Assembly: GCA_902766975.1 (NCBI GenBank)
Contig: CACXFH010000122.1
Span: 1-42,645 of the forward strand
Length of the DNA stretch: 42,645 nt
DNA from: an uncultured bacterium
GTDB taxonomy: Bacteria; Cyanobacteriota; Vampirovibrionia; Gastranaerophilales; Gastranaerophilaceae
Reading direction: 5' to 3'
The position numbers and the translations under genes were made by a program. Of the stretch, positions 22,442 through 30,997 are shown one piece after another; the first letter of the stretch is position 1, and the number at the start of each line of letters is the position of its first letter. A model generated the notes under the pieces. That model saw only the letters and a program-made list of their open reading frames with translations, did not search any database and had not been told where the DNA came from.

Positions 22442-24478
22442 TTAATAGAGATAACGTTTTCCTGATGATGTGACCCCAAACTGGAGGTTGCTGTCGTGAT
22501 AGCCCATTACACCCAAATACTGTTGTCCTTGCATCCTGCTGTATGTTGCACGGGCTTGAGGGTTATTTTGTAAATATTCGTGTTCTAATTCGCTAAAGTT
22601 GCCTTGATTAGTTTTATCCAGTTCATATCCGGTTGCATATCTTTTATCACCGATATGTGCAGTGTTTAACCACTGATTAGGCTTAACTTCAACATAGGTA
22701 CTGCCATTATTCGGATTTGTATAGGAACCATCAGAATTTTTTATACAGCCTGCTCTTTCAAAAAATTCCGCGTTATCATTTATTACACCTATATCATAAG
22801 ATAATCTGTTATCTTTTCCTTCACTCCAATAAACGCCTTTGCCATACGGGTCGTGTGCCATATCTACAGAATGCAAACCATTCCCGTAAAATGCAACTTC
22901 TTGTCCATGGACGGAATCATTTAATTTTTGGCTACTGTTGATTAACAACATATTTTCAGCAGGAGTCAAGTGTGCACCGGTTTTCCCGCTTGCTTCGGCA
23001 TGAAATTTGATACTATTTATTTTTGATTCTTTTCGTAAAGCTGCTACATCAGCCTCTACATCACCTTGCCCGTCTTTACCTTGCAAAATATTATTTGCTC
23101 TGCCTTTTAAAGCATTAACTTTTTGAACTTCTGTTTGAAGTTGAGCAACTCTGTTTTCATAAGCATTTGCTTGAGTTATTATACCGTTTTGATTTGTAAG
23201 CTCTGTATTGAATTTTTCATAAGAACTATTTGCTTCATTATACGCTTCCCGAGAAGAATCGTAGTTTGTTTGAGCTTCTTTTACGTCTTGTTCAGCATCA
23301 TTGCATGCTTTCGCTTCTTCTTTAGGAATCTTTTGTTTTTCTTCTAAATCTTTCAGTTTATTCGATTTTTCTGTTTTTGCTTGATCCAGTTGAGTTTTTA
23401 TTTCTTTTTCTGAATTTTCTGCCTGAGATAATTTTTCTTTATCAGCTTTAAGTTTCTGTTCCGCTTGCTGTTTTTTGGCTTTCGCAGTTTCAACCGCTTG
23501 TTTAGCGGCAGTATAAGCAGGATTTGGTTTCCCGTTTATAGTTTCCGGGGTGTTGGCTAGTGTATTTTCTGCTGCTGTAAATTCTTGTGTTGCAGCTTTT
23601 ACATTTGCTTCGCTTTGAGATACCGCACTTTTACAATTTGTCACTTCCGTTTGTGCTTTATTATATTCAGCTTCTTTATTCGTAACATTATCACATGCTT
23701 TCTGATATTCCGGGTTCGCTTTTGCAACCGCATCATCAGCTTCTTTGCGATTTTCTTTTGCTTTGTTTAGCTTTGTTTTATAATTATTTACTTTTGTTTG
23801 AGCGTCATTTTTTTGAGTTTCAGCTGTGCTTATCTCGCTTTCCAATTGTGAAACTTGAGATTGCGCTTCACTTTTTTGATTTTGCAAAATTTGCGATGTT
23901 GCTTTTGTCGATTCAAGATTACTTGAAATTTCTTGCTCAAGAGGGGTCAATTGTTGGTCAACCACTATTTCTCTAAATGCTTGCTTGCTGTATTGCTTTT
24001 CTCCCTGAATTATTCCGTTTTGGATGTTATTTATTTGAGATGAAAAATTTGTATTGCCGGAATTAGAAACATCTGATATTCCGCTCGGTTGACTTGAATT
24101 GACTCTTGAACCGCCTCCGGCACTTCCGCTGCTACGTTGTGTATTTGAACCGGACTTAACTGATTCAGAGCCTTTACTTTTAAATAAGCTTGTATTTCCC
24201 AATAAATCAAGCCCTTGGGTAAGTGCATTTAAATTTGAAGATAGACTCTGACCATTATTTTGAATTTGTCCTTGATTGGCATTTGCTAGTGCAGCTTTTT
24301 TTGCAGCTTTTATATTCGCATTGTTAGCAGCATTTTCAGCGGCTTTAGCATAAGCTTTCGACATGATAACAGGATCAATTTCTTGCGTTGAAGCGGTTTT
24401 GCCCTTTTGACGACGTAAAAAGGGCGTCAAAGTAAACTTGCCAAATGTTCTAAAATTTACTTGACTTTTAGGTGCCAT
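22442..24478 (-). CDS. Long coiled-coil protein with PARP-like C-terminal motif, 678 aa
   Basis: I place the start at the ATG at 24478, with AGGAGA 6 nt upstream; the frame extends 20 codons further without a ribosome binding site. The N-terminus has Q-V-N-F-R-T-F, then Ala/Asn-rich and Ser/Gly-rich segments. Residues about 180-480 are a long heptad-rich coiled coil full of Lys, Glu, Gln and Ala. The C-terminal 180 residues are globular and include H524-G, G-L at 534-535 and Y-G-K-G-V-Y-W-S-E (545-553), which resembles the H-G ... G-L ... G-K-G-I-Y-F-A signature of PARP-type ADP-ribosyltransferases. No signal peptide or membrane helix is seen. The coiled coil is certain; the enzyme call is tentative. 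Confidence 0.65.
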   Translation of the reverse strand: MAPKSQVNFRTFGKFTLTPFLRRQKGKTASTQEIDPVIMSKAYAKAAENAANNANIKAAKKAALANANQGQIQNNGQSLSSNLNALTQGLDLLGNTSLFKSKGSESVKSGSNTQRSSGSAGGGSRVNSSQPSGISDVSNSGNTNFSSQINNIQNGIIQGEKQYSKQAFREIVVDQQLTPLEQEISSNLESTKATSQILQNQKSEAQSQVSQLESEISTAETQKNDAQTKVNNYKTKLNKAKENRKEADDAVAKANPEYQKACDNVTNKEAEYNKAQTEVTNCKSAVSQSEANVKAATQEFTAAENTLANTPETINGKPNPAYTAAKQAVETAKAKKQQAEQKLKADKEKLSQAENSEKEIKTQLDQAKTEKSNKLKDLEEKQKIPKEEAKACNDAEQDVKEAQTNYDSSREAYNEANSSYEKFNTELTNQNGIITQANAYENRVAQLQTEVQKVNALKGRANNILQGKDGQGDVEADVAALRKESKINSIKFHAEASGKTGAHLTPAENMLLINSSQKLNDSVHGQEVAFYGNGLHSVDMAHDPYGKGVYWSEGKDNRLSYDIGVINDNAEFFERAGCIKNSDGSYTNPNNGSTYVEVKPNQWLNTAHIGDKRYATGYELDKTNQGNFSELEHEYLQNNPQARATYSRMQGQQYLGVMGYHDSNLQFGVTSSGKRYLY

Positions 24479-24609
24479 ATTTTCTCCTGTTAATGCTCTC
24501 TCATATTTATAAAAATATTGAATTTTGTAAAATTTCAATAATAGTTAAATTCGTAACATTTATTAATATAATTGTTATTGAGGTTTTAATAGACTTATTT
24601 TTGCGATAG

Positions 24610-24618
24610 TGATATAAT
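24610..24618 (+). promoter_or_regulatory. Extended -10 promoter for the zinc-ribbon gene
   Basis: TGA precedes a perfect TATAAT (24613-24618), giving an extended -10. No good -35 is visible. The leader of about 17 nt contains a strong AGGAGGG at 24629-24635. Confidence 0.55.
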
Positions 24619-24641
24619 CTTAATAAACAGGAGGGTTAAAA

Positions 24642-24806
24642 ATGGCAAGATTAATCAGACCGACATTAGCTATAAGATGTGTACAATCAGGATGTAAATG
24701 CTTATTTGAAGTTGCACAGGTTGAAGACGGAAAACAACAGGAAGTTGTTTGCCCTCAATGCGGTGAACATTACGTTTATCCGATTTATGACGAAGAAAAT
24801 AAATAA
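24642..24806 (+). CDS. Small zinc-ribbon protein, 54 aa
   Basis: A 54-codon gene with a strong ribosome binding site (AGGAGGG, 6 nt before the ATG) and its own extended -10 promoter. The product has C13, C18 and C20 in the first half and a clean C-P-x-C pair at 37 and 40, the layout of a zinc ribbon. The N-terminus is basic (M-A-R-L-I-R-P) and the C-terminus acidic (D-E-E-N-K). Comparable mini zinc ribbons bind nucleic acid or serve as small partner subunits. I do not recognise a named family. The gene is well defined despite its size. Confidence 0.75.
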   Translation: MARLIRPTLAIRCVQSGCKCLFEVAQVEDGKQQEVVCPQCGEHYVYPIYDEENK

Positions 24807-24904
24807 AGTGAATAGTAAAAAGTGAGTTGTGAATTGTCCTCTTCGTGGTATTTATAACCAAAATTGTCTGTTCACTGCTCTCAATTCATTACTTTTCTGA
24901 AAAA
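24807..24904. repeat. Degenerate hairpin-forming intergenic sequence
   Basis: GTGAATAGTAAAAAGTGAG near the left end and an approximate complement near the right end (CTCTCAATTCATTACTTTTC) suggest a decayed palindromic dispersed repeat. Reading frames through it give only the low-complexity peptides typical of such repeats. Confidence 0.35.
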
Positions 24905-25825
24905 ATGTTTAACAATACCGACAAAAGATACAACCAATTTAGTGCATATTTAAAAAATCGTTTCGGGGCGAAAGTTTATAAAATAACCATTGACGCCGGA
25001 TTTTCGTGTCCTAATCGTGACGGTACAATCTCTAAAGGCGGTTGTATTTTTTGTGATGATTCCGGGAGCTTTTCTCAGGCACATTCTAATTTATTATCAA
25101 TCGAAAACCAAGTCGAAGAAGGAATTAAGACGCTTTCTGCACGTTTTAAAGCGCAAAAATTTATGTCATATTTTCAGGCTTATACAAATACGTATAAACC
25201 TGTAGCGGAGCTTGAAAAAATCTATAGAGCTTCTCTTAATCACCCTGATATTATTGGAATATCCATAGGTACTCGCCCTGATTGCGTTGATGAGGAGAAA
25301 TTGAATTTGATTTCCGACATATCCAAAGATTACTACACGTGGCTTGAATATGGTCTGCAATCGACTCATGATAAAACACTTTTAAAGATTAATCGGGGGC
25401 ATAGTTACGACTGTTTTTTGAGGGCTTATGAAAAAACAAAAGAAAAAGGAATTAATGTTTGTGTGCATGTGATTTTTGGATTATGGGAAAGTCGGGATGA
25501 AATTTTACAAACAGCTCAAAGACTTGCGGATTTAAAAATCGACGGAATAAAAATTCACATGTTATGCGCCCTTCAAGGGACAAAGTTAGCTAAAATGTAT
25601 GAAAACAAAGAAATAGATTTTATGAATGAGGATGAATATGTAAGTTTGGTATGTGATTTTTTGGAAATTTTACCGCCGCAAACTACTATTCACAGGCTTG
25701 CAGGAAACGGTTATCGTAAAACACTGATTGCTCCACGCTGGTTGGGGGCAAAACTTGATTGTCTTAATAAAATTGACAGAGAATTTTTAAAAAGAAATTC
25801 ATATCAGGGGGCAAAATTTAATTAA
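24905..25825 (+). CDS. Radical SAM protein, TIGR01212 family
   Basis: A 306-residue radical SAM protein. The N-terminal block K-R-Y-N-Q-F-S-A-Y-L-K matches the usual start of this group, so the ATG at 24905 is chosen over an upstream GTG at 24845 whose extra residues come from repeat DNA. The cluster cysteines are C35, C47 and C50 in G-F-S-C-P-N-R-D-G and G-G-C-I-F-C; the spacing before C47 is longer than classical C-x3-C-x2-C, as is normal for this family. H-V-I-F-G-L-W and G-I-K-I-H-M-L mark later barrel strands. The family is widespread, and its substrate was not known to me. No ribosome binding site is visible. Confidence 0.88.
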   Translation: MFNNTDKRYNQFSAYLKNRFGAKVYKITIDAGFSCPNRDGTISKGGCIFCDDSGSFSQAHSNLLSIENQVEEGIKTLSARFKAQKFMSYFQAYTNTYKPVAELEKIYRASLNHPDIIGISIGTRPDCVDEEKLNLISDISKDYYTWLEYGLQSTHDKTLLKINRGHSYDCFLRAYEKTKEKGINVCVHVIFGLWESRDEILQTAQRLADLKIDGIKIHMLCALQGTKLAKMYENKEIDFMNEDEYVSLVCDFLEILPPQTTIHRLAGNGYRKTLIAPRWLGAKLDCLNKIDREFLKRNSYQGAKFN

Positions 25826-25986
25826 TTATTTTGAATTATTTTTGGTCAAAAACCCTTTACAAACGTATTATCATGTGAAATAATATAGCCGTAGGAATGT
25901 AACAATTTGTGAAGCATGGTAGCAAAAAATTTTTTCTGCGTTTTTATTAGAAACAACTGAAATTAAAATAGTGTGGAGAATTTAAT

Positions 25987-26586
25987 ATGTTAACAGTTCA
26001 ATCGGTTTCAATGAATAGTTATCCTCAAAAAGTTTCTTTCAAACAAAATGAAAGACGTGCTTACGAGGAAGAAAGAGCATTCTATGAACAACAAAAAGAA
26101 GAATTGGAAGGATTGTTATCTGATCAAAGAATTCCAAAAGGAATGAAAAAATTCTTAAATGTTGCAAATATTGTTACTGACGGATTAATAGCAGGATTTA
26201 CTGTTGCGTGTGCAACGATTGCGAGCGCTACCTGCGGTAAAAATACCTATGCAAGATTAGCCAAAAATAATATGGTAAAGGGAGCAGTAAGTTCTTTTGG
26301 CTCAATTGGTGAATATGCTATGAAAGGGTTAAAAGCTGTTAAACATTTTGCCGGCGATATGGTAAGAAAATTATTTGGTCAAGAAAAAGGTCAAAAAATT
26401 GTGGATGTGGCAAAATCTGCAATAGATAAAGTTAAAAATTTCTTTGTAAAGCTGAATCCGTTCAAATCTGCGGAAGCTTATGACAAAGCAGCAGCCAGAA
26501 CCGCAACCGGTTTGGGTGTTGGTGCCGGAGCTGCAAGCGCTTATGCTAAAGTTGTTGAAAAAGCCGAACAAGGCGGTGAAGAATAA
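25987..26586 (+). CDS. Unknown Ala/Gly-rich protein, 199 aa
   Basis: First gene of a coupled pair. The N-terminus has Q-K-V-S-F-K-Q-N, then a charged helix (A-Y-E-E-E-R-A-F-Y-E-Q-Q-K-E-E-L-E). A hydrophobic stretch lies near 62-80 (I-V-T-D-G-L-I-A-G-F-T-V-A-C-A-T-I-A-S-A), followed by amphipathic basic helices and an alanine/glycine-rich tail (T-G-L-G-V-G-A-G-A-A-S-A-Y-A). GGAG stands about 8 nt before the ATG. The stop overlaps the next ATG by one base (TAATG). The composition suggests membrane association, possibly pore- or scaffold-like. No family is recognised. Confidence 0.7.
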   Translation: MLTVQSVSMNSYPQKVSFKQNERRAYEEERAFYEQQKEELEGLLSDQRIPKGMKKFLNVANIVTDGLIAGFTVACATIASATCGKNTYARLAKNNMVKGAVSSFGSIGEYAMKGLKAVKHFAGDMVRKLFGQEKGQKIVDVAKSAIDKVKNFFVKLNPFKSAEAYDKAAARTATGLGVGAGAASAYAKVVEKAEQGGEE

Positions 26587-27071
26587 TGGACACAGCGATA
26601 AGACAACCATATTTTCATAATAGTAAACTTACACCGGAACAGCGTGCTCAAAGACGCCATGAAACACAAGAAGTTGCAGCCGGTGTCGGTGCAGCCGGTG
26701 TAACGGCTCACGTTGGCGCAACAAGATATGCAGGTCGTCAAGGCTCTATGGGTATGCTACGTAATATGTATGAAAAGATGATTAAAACATCAAAAATTAC
26801 GGCGCAGAATAACGAAATTGCAACAGGCATTTGGGCAAAACTGGTGCGTGATACCAAACGTTTCAGCTCTTACGCAATGAAACAGCTCAAAAGTTTTGAA
26901 AACATGAAATTTATCGGTCCGATTATAAAAAGTCCGATTACTAAAAAGCTCACAGGTGCTTTCGGAGCATTAACCGCAGTATTTGTTCTAATCTCGGGGC
27001 TTAGTGATGCATCTAAAAACGGTAAAATTGCTGTTGCGGACTTGAAAGAAAAACTTGATTTGGCAGCTTAA
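26586..27071 (+). CDS. Unknown Ala/Gly-rich protein, 161 aa
   Basis: Second gene of the coupled pair, starting inside the stop of the first. Residues 15-30 are charged (L-T-P-E-Q-R-A-Q-R-R-H-E-T-Q-E), followed by an alanine/glycine/valine block (V-A-A-G-V-G-A-A-G-V-T-A-H-V-G-A) similar in style to the tail of the upstream product. A C-terminal hydrophobic helix (A-F-G-A-L-T-A-V-F-V-L-I-S-G-L) precedes the last 20 residues. The two products may form one complex; this is inferred from the one-base overlap. A terminator-like hairpin follows within 20 nt of its stop. Confidence 0.7.
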   Translation: MDTAIRQPYFHNSKLTPEQRAQRRHETQEVAAGVGAAGVTAHVGATRYAGRQGSMGMLRNMYEKMIKTSKITAQNNEIATGIWAKLVRDTKRFSSYAMKQLKSFENMKFIGPIIKSPITKKLTGAFGALTAVFVLISGLSDASKNGKIAVADLKEKLDLAA

Positions 27072-27090
27072 AATATAAATTGAAATATAA

Positions 27091-27128
27091 AAAAAATCGT
27101 GCTAAGTTTATTTTATGCGCGATTTTTT
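27091..27128 (+). terminator. Terminator-like hairpin enclosing the folP start codon
   Basis: Arms 27091-27102 and 27117-27128 pair over 12 bp with one G-U, and the right arm ends in six T. The 14-nt loop holds TAAGTT (27103-27108) and the A and T of the folP ATG. Transcripts from upstream could stop here, while one starting at the ATG lacks the left arm and escapes. Confidence 0.55.
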
Positions 27129-28260
27129 ATTAAAGCAGATTTTTATAAAAAATATCGAATCAGAACTGATAAATATTGGTTATGACCCTTCTTATGCTTT
27201 CAAAGGCAAAGAAAAGTTTGAATACAAAAATTTTAAAATTTTTGATGTAACATCAGCACAAGCAAATATTATAAAACAGCTTGCGTTGTCTGTCGGGGCT
27301 GACTGCGCAACCCATAGGCAGGTCATCACGGGACAAATAGAAAAATCAGATTGCATATTGGGCGGAAATATATCTCAACTGAGAATTATCGCAAAAAAAC
27401 TTCAACTCCAGCCCTTCGGATTAAAAAATTTGGGACTAAAATTAGAAAAATTAACAGACTCTCAAAAATTAAATAAAGATAAAACAAAAATTGTAGGGAT
27501 TTTGAATATTACATCCGATTCATTTTCCGACGGAGGGGATTATTGCACTGTTGAAAATGCAATTACGCATCTGCATGAGTTAATAAATGACGGAGCTGAT
27601 ATAGTTGATATCGGAGCCGAATCTACAAGACCCGGTGCGGAAGAAATTAGTCCCGATATACAATTAAAACGAATTTTACCCGTTTTAAAATATATAAAAG
27701 AAAATAATATAGAAATCCCGATTAGCATTGATACAAGGAGCGCTCAGGTTGCAAAAGAGTGCATAAAGCATGGAGCTTCAATAATAAACGATGTGTCAGG
27801 ATTGGATTTTGATAAAAATATGGCGGAAGTTATTGCGCAAAATCCGAATGTAAAAATTGTAATTCAGCATAGTCGGGGAATTCCGCAAAATATGCAGGAT
27901 AACCCGCAATATGATTATCTGATGGATGATATTTATAAATCTTTGAGTGCGAAAATTGATTATGCAATTTCAAATGGGATTAAAAAAGGCAATATTATTG
28001 TTGATGCCGGTATCGGATTTGGGAAAACAAGAGAACAAAATTTTGAAATTCTGCATCGTTGGCAAGAACTGAAAACATTAGATTGCCCTGTTATGCTCGG
28101 AGTCTCAAGAAAAAGCCTTTTGAATATGCCCCAAAGTTCGAATGCAGAAAAAGATTTATACACTCTGGCATTGAACAGCATTTTACTGAATGAAAATATT
28201 GATTATATAAGGGTGCATAATGTAAAAATTCACAGACAACTTCTTGATGTCTTAAAATAA
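27115..28260 (+). CDS. folP: Dihydropteroate synthase
   Basis: A folate-pathway enzyme joining 4-aminobenzoate to dihydropterin diphosphate. The 381-residue protein is about 100 longer than the common form because of an N-terminal extension (1-120) that resembles the extra domain of some longer dihydropteroate synthases. The barrel core has G-I-L-N-I-T-S-D-S-F-S-D-G-G (128-141), D-I-G-A-E-S-T-R-P-G-A, S-I-D-T-R, I-I-N-D-V-S-G, G-V-S-R-K-S and I-R-V-H-N-V. Two small departures are seen: Q-H-S-R-G where M-H-x-R-G is usual, and D-A-G-I-G-F-G-K for D-P-G-I-G-F-G-K. No ribosome binding site exists; TAAGTT 6 nt before the ATG suggests a leaderless message starting inside a hairpin loop. Confidence 0.93.
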   Translation: MRDFLLKQIFIKNIESELINIGYDPSYAFKGKEKFEYKNFKIFDVTSAQANIIKQLALSVGADCATHRQVITGQIEKSDCILGGNISQLRIIAKKLQLQPFGLKNLGLKLEKLTDSQKLNKDKTKIVGILNITSDSFSDGGDYCTVENAITHLHELINDGADIVDIGAESTRPGAEEISPDIQLKRILPVLKYIKENNIEIPISIDTRSAQVAKECIKHGASIINDVSGLDFDKNMAEVIAQNPNVKIVIQHSRGIPQNMQDNPQYDYLMDDIYKSLSAKIDYAISNGIKKGNIIVDAGIGFGKTREQNFEILHRWQELKTLDCPVMLGVSRKSLLNMPQSSNAEKDLYTLALNSILLNENIDYIRVHNVKIHRQLLDVLK

Positions 28261-28350
28261 TTAAACCTGCTTGGGAATTTTGTTTTTGCGCAACTGATTA
28301 TAATATTATTTGTACTGTTTAAATTCAACTTTTTAATTTGCAAAATAAAC

Positions 28351-30702
28351 CTATCTGTTATAAACAACTTGTTCCAAATCATCTTCCAACAAGCTTTGGC
28401 GGAAGATATCGCATTCCTGCCCTAGTTCAAATATTTGCTCATATTCTTCCGTTTTTAAAATTCGTGATATATTTTCAGTATTCAAAAGATTAATTTTAAT
28501 ATATGTATCGGTTATTTCAAGTATTTTTATAAATCCTTCAAATTCTAATAATTTTAATAACGATAAAATAACTTCATAGGATTTTCCCAAAAAACTGCTA
28601 AATCTTACCAATTCGATTTTACCGCTATTATTATGCATAGCAAATTTTATCATTCCGATAAATGTATTCAACAGAGAAACTTCATCATAAATTTTCGGTT
28701 CAAAATTCATAAAATGCAGCCCTTTGGGGTTTGCGTTATTTAATATGTAATCAAAAGTTTCTCTATCAGGCGGGTAATCAAAGAACATTACAAAATCACA
28801 TTCCGGAATATTCTCTCTTGTAAAAACTCTTGAACTTATCGCCTGATAAGGTTTTATATTATCTGAAACTGTCTTACATTCCGCAAAAACCCCCACTTTA
28901 TAAGTTGTATTTTTCAGATAATCATTAACATTATTTAAAAAATCTGTTTTCTGGCGATAATCATAAATTTTGTACTTTAATGTAGTTTCATTTTCTTCAT
29001 CTAACTTATCCGAATGAGCATCATCGACTATCAATTGAACGGAAACATTTCCGTTAAATTCGTTTATTTGCGGGTGAAAAGCCAAATCTAATTTATCGCC
29101 TTTATCAAGAGGTACATCACCTCTGCTCCACCAAATTGCAGGGAATGTATAACCGTCTTTTGAAACTGTCAGTTTTAAATGCTTTTTATCACTACCCATA
29201 AGCATTTTGTCAGAAACTACAAAGCCATCCGTTTCAAAAACAGGACTCGGATTACTTGCCCCAAACGGTTCAAGTTCAGATAAATGCTCGACAAAATCAA
29301 GCGTAATATCAGGAGCCTCAAGCCTTAAATCAATATTTATAAAAGGTTTTAAATCTTGCCCTGTAATATAATGCGAAACTGTTTTGTTAAGTGCTTGTTT
29401 TACATTTTCAAAAGAAGATTTATCTTCACTAAATGATAATCCTGCCGCAAGCTTATGCCCCCCGAAGCCGTCTAATAATTGGCTGTTTTCGGCAATTACA
29501 TCATACAAGGGAACTCCTTCTATACTTCTTGCGGAACACCTATAAACTCCGTCTTTTTTAGTCATTAAAAATGTAGGTTTATAGTATTTTTCAACAAATT
29601 TTGATGCAACAATTCCTATTATACCAACATGCCATTCTTCACAGCACAAAATGATTGCAGAATTTTCTCTACCTTCTTTTAAATACATTTTTTCTGCTTG
29701 AGTAAAGGTATCATCACATAATCTTTGACGCACGGCATTTAATTCATTTAAATTCTCAATAGCAACCTTCACTTCCTGAATATTATCTGAAATCAAAACT
29801 TTAACGGCATTATCGACTGTATCAAGTCTGCCGGATGCGTTTATTCTTGGGGCAATTCCAAAAGCAATATTTTCTGAGGTTATTCCTTTTGCAATATCGT
29901 AATTCGCACTTTCCAGAAGTAATTTCAAGCCTTCATGCTTTCCTTTCGAAATCAATTCCAAGCCTTTAGTAACCAGATATCTGTTTTCTCCAAGTAATGG
30001 CACCAAATCAGCGACTGTACCAACAGCAACAAACGGCAAAATTTCATTTACAAATGCAGCTTTGTTATAATGAGTCAAAAGCGCCTGACTTACCTTGAAT
30101 GCAACTCCGCAGCCCGCAAGATATGTCAGATGCTCTATTTGTTTAGCACTCAATTGTTCATCAAGAGAATTCGGGGCTTTAGGATTTATAATCGCATAAG
30201 CCTCCGGCAAAACATCAGGCGCCTCATGGTGATCCGTAATAATAATATCAATAGTTTTAAAACTGTTGACAAATTTTACTTCTTCAACGTTTGAAATTCC
30301 GTTATCGACAGTAATTATGACTTTTGGTTTTATTTTAATCATAATATTTGTCAACGCATTGGTGTTTAAACCGTGTCCTTGCAATTCTCTATCAGGAATA
30401 AAATAACTGACTTTCCCGCCGAGATAGTTTATAGTCTTATATAAAACAGATGTTGATGTAACCCCGTCGGCATCAAAATCGCCGTAGATTAAAATTCCTT
30501 CATGATTATCGATTGCATTTGATAATCTGTTTACAACTTTTTCCATGTCTGTAAAAACATTGGGAGAAGTTAATTCCATATTCAAAGGATTCAAAAAATT
30601 TTCTATTTCATCCGGTGCTAAAATTCCGCGACTGATTAAAAGTTTCTCAATTAAGGAGCCGTGTAATTCATTATCATTTTTTATAATCCACTCTTTTTTC
30701 AT
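28351..30702 (-). CDS. recJ: Single-stranded-DNA exonuclease RecJ
   Basis: A 5'-to-3' exonuclease of recombination and mismatch repair. The DHH domain shows Y-G-D-F-D-A-D-G-V-T-S-T (motif I), later I-T-V-D-N-G and I-T-D-H-H-E (the DHH motif). The DHHA1 domain contains G-F-G-G-H-K-L-A-A-G-L-S. At 783 residues it is longer than the 570-600 of E. coli; about 200 extra C-terminal residues follow the OB-fold, as in other RecJ proteins with a helicase-like tail. AGGAA lies about 11 nt before the ATG. The gene seems to stand alone. Confidence 0.93.
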   Translation of the reverse strand: MKKEWIIKNDNELHGSLIEKLLISRGILAPDEIENFLNPLNMELTSPNVFTDMEKVVNRLSNAIDNHEGILIYGDFDADGVTSTSVLYKTINYLGGKVSYFIPDRELQGHGLNTNALTNIMIKIKPKVIITVDNGISNVEEVKFVNSFKTIDIIITDHHEAPDVLPEAYAIINPKAPNSLDEQLSAKQIEHLTYLAGCGVAFKVSQALLTHYNKAAFVNEILPFVAVGTVADLVPLLGENRYLVTKGLELISKGKHEGLKLLLESANYDIAKGITSENIAFGIAPRINASGRLDTVDNAVKVLISDNIQEVKVAIENLNELNAVRQRLCDDTFTQAEKMYLKEGRENSAIILCCEEWHVGIIGIVASKFVEKYYKPTFLMTKKDGVYRCSARSIEGVPLYDVIAENSQLLDGFGGHKLAAGLSFSEDKSSFENVKQALNKTVSHYITGQDLKPFINIDLRLEAPDITLDFVEHLSELEPFGASNPSPVFETDGFVVSDKMLMGSDKKHLKLTVSKDGYTFPAIWWSRGDVPLDKGDKLDLAFHPQINEFNGNVSVQLIVDDAHSDKLDEENETTLKYKIYDYRQKTDFLNNVNDYLKNTTYKVGVFAECKTVSDNIKPYQAISSRVFTRENIPECDFVMFFDYPPDRETFDYILNNANPKGLHFMNFEPKIYDEVSLLNTFIGMIKFAMHNNSGKIELVRFSSFLGKSYEVILSLLKLLEFEGFIKILEITDTYIKINLLNTENISRILKTEEYEQIFELGQECDIFRQSLLEDDLEQVVYNR

Positions 30703-30877
30703 TCTTTGTAATTCCTGCCCGATACTATAATATCATAAATTTGTCCTTGATGCGAGCGATATGTATGCGGTGCATATATTAAGAAAAAATGAGATAGAAT
30801 GTTAGGATTGTATATGTAATGAAAGTTTGTCCTTTAGCTAAACAGTACTTATGTTGGAAATCACAACTTATATTTAA

Positions 30878-30950
30878 GGCTCTAAGATACTGAGGGTCTT
30901 GAATTTCAAGGCAAAAGTTCAAATTTCGAATTAATAATTTAGTGAAAGTA
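30878..30950. repeat. Decayed copy of an intergenic repeat
   Basis: GGCTCTAAGATACTG and ATTTCAAGGCAAAA resemble GGCACTAAGATATCTG and ATTTCAGGGCAAAA of the 17785-17881 element, in the same order and similar spacing. The remainder of the 295-nt gap between recJ and the sigma gene has no gene that I can see. Confidence 0.35.
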
Positions 30951-30997
30951 ATGTTCTATCAAAGATAATTATATCTTGAAAACCATATTATTCTGTC

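Noticed and set aside
23695-23976. Plus-strand frames inside the coiled-coil gene
   Set aside because: Leu/Phe/Cys-rich reverse complements of Lys/Glu/Gln codons; no start signals.
24670-24861. Minus-strand open frame containing N-S-L-F-T-I-H-F
   Set aside because: It runs through the intergenic repeat and antisense to the 54-aa zinc-ribbon gene; low-complexity artefact.
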